A stretch of 64,000 nucleotides of DNA, taken from Microglena sp. YARC (taxonomy: Eukaryota > Chlorophyta > Chlorophyceae > Chlamydomonadales > Chlamydomonadaceae). Below the pieces are notes generated by a model that saw only the letters and a program-made list of their open reading frames with translations, was not told the origin of the DNA and did not search any database. The position numbers were made by a program, and so were the translations under genes. Each line of letters opens with the position of its first letter. Position 1 is the first letter of the stretch. Positions 24,967-38,107 of this stretch are shown one piece after another. The stretch spans positions 9,470,884-9,534,883 of the forward strand of contig CM039462.1 in NCBI GenBank assembly GCA_022414725.1. Direction: 5' to 3'.

Positions 24967-27900
24967 CTGTGTTAAGTGGTATACCTGCAGTGGTTCAACA
25001 GCGTTGTCAGTCAAGAGATTGAATGGATTGTTACTGATACTGTCGAGTTTGAATGTTTATTAATCGTAATGGTTTGTTACTGTTACTGTCGAGTTTGAAT
25101 GTTTTTTTAAAGCTCAAAATGTGTATTTGAAGTGGGGCCAAAGGTTCAAACGCGTCTTTCAAATGGAATGGGTTTGAATTTGGCAGTGAGGTTCAAGCTG
25201 TCCGAGGTTTGGAAGGGTGGAGAGTGGGTTTATGAGACCCAGGGTTGGAACGCCGACGGACAGACAGACACTTGGACAAAGCGGTGGCCTTGGGGGCTCC
25301 CGCCCCCCAGAAGGAGGGGCTCTGCCAAAAACAAAAAAGGGCGGGAAGGGGTGGGGGGCTCTGCCAAAAACGAAAATTATTGTTAACTCCAAGCTAGTTA
25401 GTAGACCCATCCAATGGTCGGCCCATAAGTAGTCAGACCTATGCAGCGACACAACAATACGGTTGGTCAAAATCGTTTTTTTGCCAAATCGCCGTGATTT
25501 CGCGAAATCGGGGGGTCTACTAACTCCAAGCTGTGTTGTAGACCCATTTGGTTACCTATGGTTGGTCTGTGCAGTATAAATGTATGTTGAAAACAAATCT
25601 GGTATAAAGGCAGTCCCATGAAAATGATACCCGTGAGGTGCTCTAGTGAGACGAGACTTAACTTGATCCTACACATACCTTTTCTTTTCAACTACCAGCA
25701 GCAGCTTCTAGGCAGCCCTCTCGACCAACCTCCCCCACCCCGACCCCACCTACCCTCCCACACCCCCCTCACCCCTACCCTCGCACCATCCCTCACCCCT
25801 ACCCTCGCACTTGCATATCAAGCTGGTTGGGCTCAGTGCTAGCAAACAGGCTGCCCCCCCCCAACCTCATGCCTCGTAATAAGGCATCCTATCTATTTAC
25901 TCTTACCTTGTGGTTGGCCCATCCAGCCTCTTTAGCGATTACAATGGTGTAGTGGTAGACCAGATTGCTAAGGAACGAAGAGTCGGGGGTTCGACTCCCC
26001 CTTCGGTCGCTCTTGGCGTTGCAGGTCGTCGTCAACCGCGATGGTAGCTTGTCCAGTTGAGGTAGGAGACCGCTCCCCACCGGCGTACGACGGGCTCCCT
26101 TAACACCACGCCCCACCAGGCGTTATCATTACTTTTGGTTGGCCCCAGTGCAAGCAAACGGGCTGCCCCCCCCCCCCCCCCCCAAACCTCATGCGGAATA
26201 AGGCATACTATTTGTTTAGTCTCACCTTCATATCAAGCTGGTTGTTTGAAATCAACCGCTGCATGGCGCTGGATTTCAGGTGAATGTGCCCCCCCCCCCT
26301 CCCACACACCCCTCATACCATCCCTCAGCCCTACCCTCACACCTTCATATCAAGCTGGTTGTTTGAAATCAGCCGCTGGTAATCCGGGGGCATCTTGATT
26401 TCATCCTTCATGTGGCTTGAGCTGCGGATCTGGCCCTCTTGTAGAGGGTTCTCCCACCCCATGCCTAGCCTCATGGTCACATCATTGAACTCACGGTTTT
26501 CCAATGTAAGGAGGACGTCATGTTGCAATACCTGAGCGAGGGAGCAGAAGTCGGTGTGTGCGTGTGTGCGGTCATGGGTTCATTTTCTTCGGATGCCAGG
26601 ATGACCAGTCTGCATTGGGCTGGATTGATCTGGATTTGTCTGGATTGGTTTTCTAAGGTGAGGAGGACGTCATGTTGCAATACCTGGGCGAGGGAGCAGG
26701 AGTTGGTGTGTGTGTGTGGTCATGGGTTCATTTTCTTCGGGTGCCAGGATGACCTGTCTGTATTGGGCTGGATTGATCTGGATTGGTCTGAATTGGTTTT
26801 CTAAGGTGAGGAGGACGTCATGTTGCAATACCTGAGCAAGGGAGCAGGAGTGTGTGTGTGTGGTCATGGGTTCATTTTCTTCGGGTACCAGGATGACCTG
26901 TCTGCATTGGGCTGGATTGATCTGGATTGGTTTTCCAAGGTGAGGAGGACGTTATGTTGCAACACCTGAGCAATGAAGCAGGAGTCATGGGATTTGTCTG
27001 GACAGGGGTCAGGATGACCAGCCTGAATTGGTCTGTACATGTTGTTCATTTGGGGGTTTGTTTGTACAGAGTTGTTGTTCATTTGGGGGTTTGTTTGTAC
27101 AGGGGAGCAGGAGTCATTTGGGGGTTTGTTGGTACAGGGTTGTTGTTCATTTGGGGGTTTGTTGGTACAGGGGACAGGATGACCAGTCCGAATTGGTCTG
27201 TATTTAGGGGGCGGCAAATATATCTATATTGCCCCAAAAAATAGATCTATATAGATCTATATATAGCAAATAGATATATTGTGTATATCTCCAACATATG
27301 CAGTTACATCAGATAGACACTGGAAAATCCAGTCGAAGCGCCTGCAATGTGATATGGTGCCCTATGCCATAATTGTAAAACCAGATTTTGATTTTTGTAA
27401 TGTGCCCTATGCCGATTTAAAAAAATCCAGCTTCGCCAATATAGATCTATATAGATTGATGCCTCTCCCTTTCTGTATTGGTCTGGATTTGTCTGCATTG
27501 GTCTGTATTGGTTGTTGATGGGAGATGTCATGTTGCAATATCTAAACAATAGAGCAGGAGTCATGGGTTCAGTTTCTTCGGGTGCTAGGATGACCAGTCT
27601 GCGTTGGTCTGGTTTTGTCTGGATTTGTCTGCATTGGTTGTTGATGGTGGATGTCATGTTGCACTATCTACAAAATGTAGCAGCAGTCATGGGTTCACTT
27701 TCTACAGGGGCCAGGATGACCAGTCTGTATTTGTCTGTACTTGTCTGTATTGGTCTGTATTTGTCTGCATTGGTTGTTGTTGATGGAGGATGTCATGTTG
27801 CAATATCTAAACAATAGAGCAGGAGTCATGGGTTCACTTTCTACAGGTGCCAGGATGACCAGTTTGCATTGGTCTGGATTGGTCTGGATTGGTCTGCATT

Positions 27901-30900
27901 GGTTGTTGATGGGGGATGTCATGTTGCACTATCTACAAAATGTTGCAGGAGTCATGGGTTCAGTTTCTTCAGATGCTAGGATGACCAGTCTGTATAAGCC
28001 TTGTGTGCTTGCGTCAGATTCAGGGGTGAGGTGTGAAGTTGGATTTTAATCGTATGTTGGGCACCACAGTTGAAGTTGAATGCTGCAAACTTCAAGTTAG
28101 ATCAGAGTACTTGCCCCGCCATGCTTCGATCCACACACCTGCATAGATGCCTTGTGTGCATGCGTCAGATTCAGAGGTAAGGTGCGAAGTTGGTTTTGAA
28201 TTGTATGTTGGGCGCCACAGTTGAAGTTGAATGCTCGATATTTGAAGTCAGATCAGAGTACTCACCCCGCCATCCATCCATCCCCACACCCCACTGTCAG
28301 TCCACACACCTGCAAAGACGCCTTGTGTGCATGCGTCAGATTCAGGGGTAGCACGGGGTACCTGAACATTCGCTCACCCAGCAGGGATCGGATGTAGTAG
28401 TTGTTCACGCCAGCAGGAAGCAAGCGCTCCCAGAAGCCTGAGGTGCGGTTCCTGTGGCAGGGGTGTGCGGCGGGTGTAAGTGTGTGTGTGTGGGGGGTGG
28501 GGGTATGTGTGTTTGTGTGTGTATGTATGCGAGCGTATGTGTATATGTGCGGCAGGTGTATTCGCTCACCCAGCAGGGATCGGATGTGATAGTTGTTCAC
28601 ACCAGCAGGGAGCAAGCGATCCAAGAAGCCGGAGGTGTGGTCCTGTGGCAGGTGTGTGTTTGTGAGTGTGTGAAGGAGGGGGCGGGGATGTGTGTTTGTA
28701 TGTGTGCGGCAGGTGTATTCGCTCACCCAGCAGGGATCGAATGTAGAAGTTGTTCACCCCAGCAGGGAGCAAGCGCTCCCAGAAGCCTGAGGTGTGGTTC
28801 CTGAGGCAGGTGTGTGTGTGTGGGGGGGATATTTGTGTTTGTGTGTGTATGTATGTGAGCGTATGTGTATGTGCGTGGCGGGTGTAAGTGTACGTGTGTG
28901 TGTGGGCGTATGTGTATATGTCCATATGTGTGTGCAGCGGGTGTGAGTGTAAGTGTGAGTGTATGTGTGTGGGAGGGGGTATGTGTGTGGGGGGGTGACC
29001 TCAGCCGCTGGATTGGGTTACACACTGTTACACTACTCACTCAAACACTGCTACATGACTCACTCAAACACCTCTGACATGTTGGTCTCCACATATAGCT
29101 CCTTATAGAGCCTTTGTATCAGATCTTGACTCTGATATTGATTCTGATAATGGTTATGATCTTCAGTCAAACAATGTTACTCGAGGCGCTGGATTGGGTC
29201 ACACACTGTTACACTTCTCACTGAAGCACTATGATATGACTCACTCAAACACCTCTGACGTGTTGGTCTCCACATATAGCTCCTTGTACAACTTCTGGAT
29301 CCAGCTCATGTGTGACCTCAGCCGCTTGATTGGGTCACGGAACATGAGCATGTGACTGAACTGGCGGCACAAACTCGGCTCTCCGGATGGGATGGTGTAC
29401 TCATTGGCGTAGAAGTCCCAGTTGGCCTGCGGTGGGACAGGAGCGGAGGTGAAGGTGCATGTGTGACTGCAGCCACTGGATTGGGTTGCGGAACATGAGC
29501 ATGTGACTGAACTGACGGCACAAACTCGGCTCTCCGGATGGGATGGTGTACTCATTGGCGTAGAAGTCCCAGTTGGCCTGCGGTGGGACAGGAGCGGAGG
29601 TGAAGGTGCATGTGTGACTGCAGCCACTGGATTGGGTTGCGGAACATGAGCATGTGACTGAACTGGCGGCACAAACTCGGCTCTCCGGATGGGATGGTGT
29701 ACTCATTGGCGTAGAAGTCCCAGTTGGCCTGTGGTGGGACAGGAGCGGAGGTGAAGGTGCATGTGTGACTGCAGCCACTGGATTGGGTTGCGGAACATGA
29801 GCATGTGACTGAACTGGCGGCACAAACTCGGCTCTCCGGATGGGATGGTGTACTCATTGGCGTAGAAGTCCCAGTTGGCCTGCGGTGTGACAATAAAGGT
29901 GATACTGTGATGCTTTGGTACTGTGATACTTCGATACTGGGATATGGGACAGGAAGGTAGGTCCTGGTTGGGGTGAAGTATAAGTGTACTACATGATAGT
30001 GGAATGGTGTTACCCTTAGCATAAAAGTCCCAGTTGGCCTGAGGTGGGAGAATAAAGTAGGTACTGGTCGGGATGATGTAGAAGTGTATAACACAATAGC
30101 GGAATGGTGTTACCCTTAGCATAAAAGTCCCAGTTGGCCTGTGGTGGGAGAATAAAGTAGGTACTGGTTGGGATGATGTATAAGTGTACTACACGATAGT
30201 GGAATGGTGTACTCATTGGCGGAGAAGTTCCGGATGGTCTGTGGTGGGACAAGAAAGGAGATACTGAGATATTGGGATACGGAGATACGGGACAGGAGAG
30301 TAGGTACTGGTTGGGGTGAAGTATACAGTGTATTACATAATAGTGGAATGCTGCATTCAAGGGCGCAGAAGTCTCAGTTGGGCTGTGGTGAGAAAAGAGA
30401 GGAGATATTGTGATACTGAGATATGGGATATGGGACAGGAAGGTAGGTCCTGGTTTGGGTGAAGTATAAGTGTATACGTGGAATGGTGTTACCCTTAGCA
30501 TAAAAGTCCCAGTTGGCCTGAGGTGGGAGAATAAAGTAGGTACTGGTCGGGGTGAAGTATAAGTGTATAACACAAAAGCGGAATGGTGTTACCCTTAGCA
30601 TAAAAGTCCCAGTTGGCCTGTGGTGGGAGAATAAAGTAGGTACTGGTCGGGATGATGTATTAGTGTATAACACAATAGCGGAATGGTGTTATCTGTGGCA
30701 CAGAAGTCCCAGTTGGTCTGCAGGGAGACAGGAGAGTAGGTACTGGTCGGGGTGACGTAAACGTGAACACAATAACGGGATGGTGTAATCATTGGCATAA
30801 AAGTCCCAGTTGGCCTGTGGTGGGAGAGGAAAGGAGGTCCTGGCTGGGGTGAAGTAGAAGTCGAGATAAGGGAGTTGATTTCATGTCTAGATAAGTAAAC

Positions 30901-33900
30901 TGGATTTCCTGTTGAGATAAGCAATTCGGATTTCCTGTCTAGATAAGCAAATCGGATTTCCTGTCCAGATAAGCAAATCAGATTTCCTGTCGGGATAAGG
31001 GGGCTGATTTCCTGTTGAGATAAGCAAATTGTATTTCCTGTCGAGATAAGCAAATCACAAAATACAATTATCACTGTAGCATGTGGAGGGGGGAAGCTAC
31101 CCTCCAGTGAGCTAGCATCCACAAGCCAGATCTCCTATACCCTAAACCCTATATCCTAAACCCGATGAGGATCTGGCTCGTGGATGCTAGCTCACTGGAG
31201 GGTAGCTTCCCCCCTCTGTAGCATGTAGCTTAGAACTCCTGTCGAAAGCTTTCGAGTTTGGGATTCAGTTCATCAGGGCTTTTTATATTTATACCCTCCT
31301 AATTCCAAGGTTGGGCGAGTCCCTTTAGCCTATTTGGCTACCCCCTGTACTGTTTCAAACGAACAAGCAAGCAAACAAGATGATTTTCGCTCAACTTCAG
31401 ATGTTTGCGACCTTCATGGATGGTCTTAAACCAGGGTGTGTTCTTGGGTTCAGGGTTTAGCTGTCATCCTCTTGTTATGCTGCCTTGTTCAAGAACGTGA
31501 TTGGGTCCATCACATGTAACCAATTTCAAATTCAATATGTTCAAGACACACCTGTTTCAGGTACAAAAGACGTTACTAACCAGGGTGCCACAAAGTGCAC
31601 ACGGCAGCGCGAGTTCGCGCACGCTTTTTGAGCCCCACTGCGTGCTTCGCACAGTTTTTTGACCCCCTATGGGCCGAGCGTGCAGTTTTGCACAAGAAAG
31701 CGCTGGCCAATTTGACGTTTATGCGCTTTAAGCGCTGACCAATTTGACGTTTGTGCGCTTTAAGCGCTGGCCAATTTGACAGAAAGTAGTACCCTGTTAC
31801 TCACACGAGATTATGTTGTTGTGCTGCCTAGTTCATGAATGCGATTGGATCCATGTAACCAAGTTCAAATTCAAGCTTTTGAAGGCTCACCTGTTTGAGG
31901 TACGCAAGACACTCCTCACACGACTTCAGATTTTCTATTTGATTTTTGCACCCTTGCTCGATTTGTGCACAAAGCGAGGCGAGGATGAATGGGCCACAAA
32001 TCGATTTGATTTGATACAAAGCTTTTGAAGGCACACCTGTTTGAGGGACACAAGAGGCTCCTCGCATGACTTGAGATTTTTGCAACCTTGCTCGATTTGT
32101 GCACAAATCGAGTCCAGTAGAAATGGGGCACAATTCGATATGATACAAATTTGATTTGCTACAAAGCTTTTGAAGGCACACCTGTTTGAGGTACGCAAGG
32201 CGTTCTTCACACGACTTGACATTTTTGATTTTTTTGAATTTTTGCGTCCTTGGTGGAAGTTCACAAACCAGGGTGTGTTTTTGGGTGCTGCCACATCCCA
32301 TTTGTTTGCCTCCTAGTGCAAGAATGCGATAAGATCTGTGTTACAAAGGCCGAATTCAATCTGTTCAAGAACGTGATTGGATCCCTGTAACTAGGTTCAA
32401 ATTCAATATGTTCAAGACTCACCTGTTTCAGGTATGCAAGGCGCTCCTCACACGACTTCAGATTTTTGCGTCCTTGGTGGAAGTTCACAAACCAGGGTGT
32501 GCTTTTTGGCTCCACCATCCTATTGTTGACATACTTGTGACCATTTTGTGTCAACCAGCGTGGTGTGTCCTCGAAATCGGCGATCATACAGTTTTTGCGC
32601 TCGTCAAAGCCCTCAGTGCTGCACCCGTTGGCTTGTGCAGCCTGCATTTTTTGGGTGTGTGCGTGCGTGTGTGTCGGGGTGGGGGGGGATTTGTGTGTGT
32701 GTGTGTGACTATCAGACAGTCCTTGAACTGGTCGAATCTCTCAGTGCTACACCCGTTGGCCTGTGCAGCATGCATTTGCGGTGATTGGTGGTGGTTGTGG
32801 TTGGGGGGGATTAATGTGGTGGTGGTGTGGGTGGTGTGGGTGTGACTGTCATACAATTTTTGCGCTCGTCAAAGCCCTCAGTGCTGCACCCATTGGCCTG
32901 TTAGCCTGCTCTTGGGGTGATTGGTGTGTTGGTGGTGGTGTTGGTGGTGGGGGGATTGGTGTGGTGGTGGTGTGGGTGGTGTGGGTGTGACTGACACACA
33001 GTCTTTGCGCTCGTCAAAGCCCTCAGTGCTACACCCATTGGCCTGTTAGCCTGCATTTGCAGTGATTGGTGAGGTGGTGGTGGTGATGGTGTGGGTGGTG
33101 GTGGTGTGGGTGGTGAGGGTGTGACTGTCATACAGTCTTTGCGCTTGTCAAAGCCCTCAGTGCTACACCCATTGGCCTGTTAGCCTGTTTTTGCAGTGAT
33201 TGGTGTGGTGGTGGTGTGTGTGGTGTGTTTGACTGTCAGACAGTTCTTGCGCTCGTCAAATCCTTCTCCACTGCACCCACTGGCCTGAGTAGCCTGCACT
33301 GGGGTGGTGTTGTGTGTGGGGGGGGGTTGGTGTGGTGTGCGTGTGCAACTATCAGACGGTTCTTGCGCTTGTCAAATCCCTCTCTACTGCACCCATCGGC
33401 CTGAGTAGCCTGCGCTGGGGTGAGGTTGTGGGGCGGGGTAGGTGTGGTGTGGGTGTGCGACTATCAGACGGTCCTTGAACTGGTCATATTCCTCATAAAT
33501 GCACCCATTGGCCTGTGCGGCCTGTCAAGTTTGTGTGTGTGTGTGGGGGGGGGATCGGTGTGGTGCGGGTGCTGTGTGTGTGACTTTCAGACAGTTTTGG
33601 AAGTGGTCAAATCTCTCAGTGCTACACCCGTTGGCCTGTGCAGCATGCATTGGGTGTGGGGGGGAGGTTGGTGTGGCGTGGGTGTGTGACTATCCGACAG
33701 TTCTTGAAATGATCAAATCCCTCAGTGCTACACCCGTTGGCCTGTGCAGCATGCATTGGGTGTGTGTGGGGGGATCGGTGTGGTGCGGGTGCTGTGTGTG
33801 TGACTGTCAGACAGTCTTTGAAGTGGTCAAAGCCCTCAGTGCTACATCCATTGGCCTGTGCAGCCTGCACTGTATGTTTTGGTGGGTGGGTGGGTGGGGG

Positions 33901-36900
33901 TGGGGGGATCGGTGTGGTGGTCGGATGTCTGACTAGCAGATAGTTTTTGAAATCGTCAGAGCCCTCAGTGCTGCACTGTTGGCCTGTGTAGCCTGCATTG
34001 GGGGACATGGGGTGAGGTTAATATGTGTGTGTGTGTGTGTGTGTGTGTGGTGGTGGTGGTGGGGGGGGGCTGTGGGTGTGTGACTGTCAGGGTTGGTGGT
34101 GGGTTGGTGTAGTGGGTTGATGTGGAGGTTTGGTGTGGTGGGTGGTGGAGTGGTCGTTTGGTGGACGGGTCATGTGCATGGCAGGGCATTCAGCAAACCT
34201 GGCACAAGTTTGTTCCAACCGAATTGGATATGTGGAAGAGCTGATGTGGTGTGATGTCAGTGCGGGTATGGGTATGAGGAGCACCTTGGTTGGTTGGTGG
34301 GGGGCTGGTGTTGTGGGTTGTTGTGGTGTAGTGTGTTGGTGGGTGGTGGGTTGTTGTGGTGTAGTGGGTTGGTGGGTTGGTGTGGTGTAGTGGGTTGGTG
34401 GGTTGGTGTGGTGTAGTGGGTTGGTGGGTGGTGGGTTGGTTTAGTGGTTTGGTGTGTTGGTGGGGTGGATTGGTGGGTGTGTCATACACATGGCAAGGAG
34501 TTCAGCATACCTGGCACAAGTTTGTTCCTCCCGACTTGGATATGTGGAAGAATTGCACGGCACCCTTCAAAGCTGCGGCTTCTGTATGAAGCTGAAATAA
34601 TCGCTGGAAAATGGTTTCAACCTGCACCAAGGTGTTCAAGCTAAGGGGGGGCGGCTAGGGTTTAGTTTTTGTAGGCTAGGGTGTAGGATAGGATGTAGGG
34701 TGTCGGCTAGGGTGTCGGTGCAGGCTAGGGTGTGGAGAGTTTTTTTTTTTTTTGTTGCAATTCCTGTATGCAGCTGAAATAATCGCTGGAAATGGTGTCA
34801 ACCTGAACCAAGGTGTCCAAAAGCTTTGGGTAGCATAAGCATGAGCTTTATATGCAATTTGTATATTCAGCTGAAAGAAGCCCTGAGGAGTGTTGTTAAC
34901 ATGGACGAGATTGTCTATAAGCTTATGATGCAGTGAGTATAATATTTGACTGCAATTTCTATACTTTCTATACTGGAAAAGCGCTGGACAAGTTCAATGC
35001 AGCGTTGCCTGCGACGCTAAAAATTGGCGGAGAGTGATTGCGAGGGAGCAACAGGTGGCAACGGAAGCGACTTAGTTACAAGACCGTTGGCTGACGTGTC
35101 GGGCTTCATCACGGTCAGATGGATGGTCGGTATGTTGGTCGACCGGACAAATGGGTAACAATGGGGGCTCCCGCCCCCCAGAAGGGGAGGCTCCGCCAAA
35201 AATGGTCGACAAAACAGCCTGAACAAGATTGCCCCAAAGATGAGGGTGTGGAGACTATAATCTTTCTTTGTCATTTCCATATTCAAAAAAGCATTGAACA
35301 AGTCCTATGCAGCGACGCAAGCGACGCGGAAAATTGGCGGAGTGTGTTGGCAACGAAAGGTGGCAACCATGGTGCTGACCGAAGCGAGTTAGTTACGCGA
35401 CTGTTGGCTGATGTGTCAGGCTTCAATTTTCATTTTTCGGTCGGACGGACAAATAGGTAAACATGGGGACTCCCGCCCCCTTGAAGAGGAGGGTCCGCCA
35501 AAAATGGTGTCAATCTGCGCCACGGTGTCCAAAAGCTTAAGGTTTAGTGTGCACGAGCTTTATTTGCAATTTTTATATTCAGCTGGAAAAAGCGCTGGAA
35601 AATGGTGCCAACCTGTACAAGAGTGCCCCAAAGTGTAGGCTTGAGTCGAATAGGAGACATGTTGAGTCCAATTGGGCAAATTTTGAGTCAAATAGGGTGC
35701 TAGGATAATGTTTACCGGAAATCATCATCATCAATCATCATCATCAAACAAGCCAAAATATCATCATAAAGGCCAAAAGAGTGGATATAGTTCAATAATG
35801 GCAGTCCTCCCTCAACATTGTCAGCAGTACCCCACAAGTAGTGTCAAAGCACCACATTTGTTTTCAGATGACGCCTTGCCATTCCATCGCAATTCCGTCG
35901 ATGCATGGCGACCCATGGTCTCGCTAAACTCGTCAGAAATGCCCCCCCCAAACCCTAAAAATGCCAAGCACATGCCCTTCCCCTAGGACCTCCTGTCTCA
36001 TCAGATCCCACCTGCTCCTTGGATGTTTTTTCAAATCCGAAAGTTTTTTTTTTTTTTAGCTTGAAGGTTTTAGGCTTCCTCCAGGGACAGCTTTTTTATG
36101 GTTGTGTATAGCTTTCCAGGGCCATTCAGGGTCATTTTTAGTTTTTTCATTATAGTGTCAATTTGGGCCAGACGGGGTCAAAAGTGACAATCACTATGTA
36201 TAGCAGCATTCACAAATCTGACCTGCTCCTCCTTACTTCAGCCTGCACTCAGTTCAAGTTGTTCAACAGGTGTTCAGGGTGTCCAAATCTTATTAAACAA
36301 CCACACGTTAAACCAATAATGTACACAAACAGGTGTTTGACACCCTGAACACCTGTTTAGCAACCTGAATAGGGCGCAGAGAGCACCGTGGGCATCTCCC
36401 TACAGCTGTCTGCACCCGGTTCAGGTTGTTTGCCAGGTGTGCAGGGTGTTAAACACCTGTGTATGTACATCATTGGTTCAAGATGTAGTTGTTGAACAGG
36501 TGTTTGACACCCTGAACACCTGTTTAGCAACCTGAACAGGGCACAGGCTGCCAAAGGGCCCAACCCCCTCCCACCCCTTGCTTCATGGGATTCCACCTGT
36601 TTAGCAACCTGAACAGGGCACAGGCTGCAAAGGGCCCACCCCCTCCCACCCTTACTTCATGGGATTCCACCTGTTTAGCAACCTGAACAGGGCACAGGCT
36701 GCCAAAGGGCCCCACCCTTCCCACCCCTTGCTTCATGGGATTCCACCTGTTTAGCAACCTGAACAGGGCACAGGCTGCCAAAGGGCCCACCCCCTCCCAC
36801 CCTTGCTTCATGGGATTCCACCTGTTTAGCAACCTGAACAGGGCACAGGCTGCCAAAGGGCCCACCCCCTTCCCACCCCTTGCTTCATGGGATTCCACCT

Positions 36901-37114
36901 GTTTAGCAACCTGAACAGGGCACAGGCTGCCAAAGGGCCCACCCCCTCCCACCCCTTGCTTCATGGGATTCCACCTGTTTAGCAACCTGAACAGGGCACA
37001 GGCTGCCAAAGGGCCCACCCCCCTCCACCCCTTGCTTCATGGGATCCACCTGTTCCTGCTCCTTGTCTACCAAGGCTTGCCCCCCCTTCTTGCCTTGATG
37101 CATGATAATAGTTC

Positions 37115-37145
<31 letters not shown>

Positions 37146-38076
37146 CCCACCCCATGCCCTGTTTCATCACACCCCACCTGCTCCTGCTCCTTGTCCAAGA
37201 AAGCTCGCTCCCCCTTCTTGCCTTGATGCATGAAAGTAGTCCCCCACACACCCCTGTCCCTGTCCCATGCCCTGTTTCATCAGACCCAACCTGCTCTGCT
37301 CATTGTCTGCGAAGGCTCATCCTGCTTCTTGCCTTGATGCATGAGAGTAGTCCCCCCCCCCCCCCCCCCCCCCTTGAAGCACACACCCTCCGTCACATCC
37401 CGACCCACGCCCTGTGTCATCCGACCCCACCTGCTCCTGCTCCTTGTCCAAGAAAGCTTGCCCCCAATAATTGCCTTGAAGCACACACCCTCCGTCACAT
37501 CCCGACCCACGCCCTGTGTCATCCGACCCCACCTGCTCCTGCTCCTTGTCCAAGAAAGCCCGCCTACACTTCTTGCGTTGATGCGTGAGAGCTCCTATGA
37601 CAACACGCCTGACTGCAGGGTATCCGTAGTTGGGGCTGATTTTTTTTAATTGGCTGGCCATGTTGACCAACACATCACCTGTGATAAAAGCATGCATGCA
37701 TGTCAGCTAGGGCCGACTTTTTTATTTGGCTGGCCATGTTAACCAGCACATCAACTGTGAGTGAAAGCATGCATGCATGTCAGCTATGGCCGACTTTTAA
37801 ATTGGCTGGCCATGTTGACCAACACATCACCTGTGAGCAACAAATAATGGCACATGTCTAATAATAATAATAATTGTAATAATAAGAAGAAGAATGGCAC
37901 ATGTCTAATGATAATAATAATAATAATATTAATAATAATGGCACATGTCTAATTATAATTAAAAAAATGGCACATGTATATAATAATATATTAATAAAAT
38001 GGCAAATCAAGGGGGGGGGGGGGGCAAAAACAGTTACCCCATCCCCAAAAGTGTGAAGGCACCCTTCTGCAGACCC

Positions 38077-38107
<31 letters not shown>

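Larger units (their letters stand above)
34592..35660 (-). repeat. acceptor-side echo units of exon 4
   Basis: GCTGAAATAATCGCTGGAAA then ATGGTTTCAACCTG...CCAAGGTGT (plus strand) recurs at about 34590, 34770, 34870, 34975, 35290 and 35575. On the minus strand each unit contains a CAG acceptor-like end, but the exon's coding part is not repeated. Two GC-rich element A copies are embedded. Confidence 0.7.

Noticed and set aside
25935..26010. tRNA gene
   Set aside because: A and B boxes are present, but the acceptor stem is offset by three bases from the T arm, and the sequence continues into a SINE body with a target duplication.
29241..29823. Minus-strand frame with repeated SHAHVPQPNPVAAVTHAP
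   Set aside because: Out of frame relative to the sulfotransferase reading ANWDFYANEYTIPSG, which carries the PAPS motif and splice-consistent phase.
32800..34400. Gly/Val/Trp-rich frames on the plus strand
   Set aside because: Antisense reading of GGTGGT filler and exon 5 echoes of the minus-strand gene.
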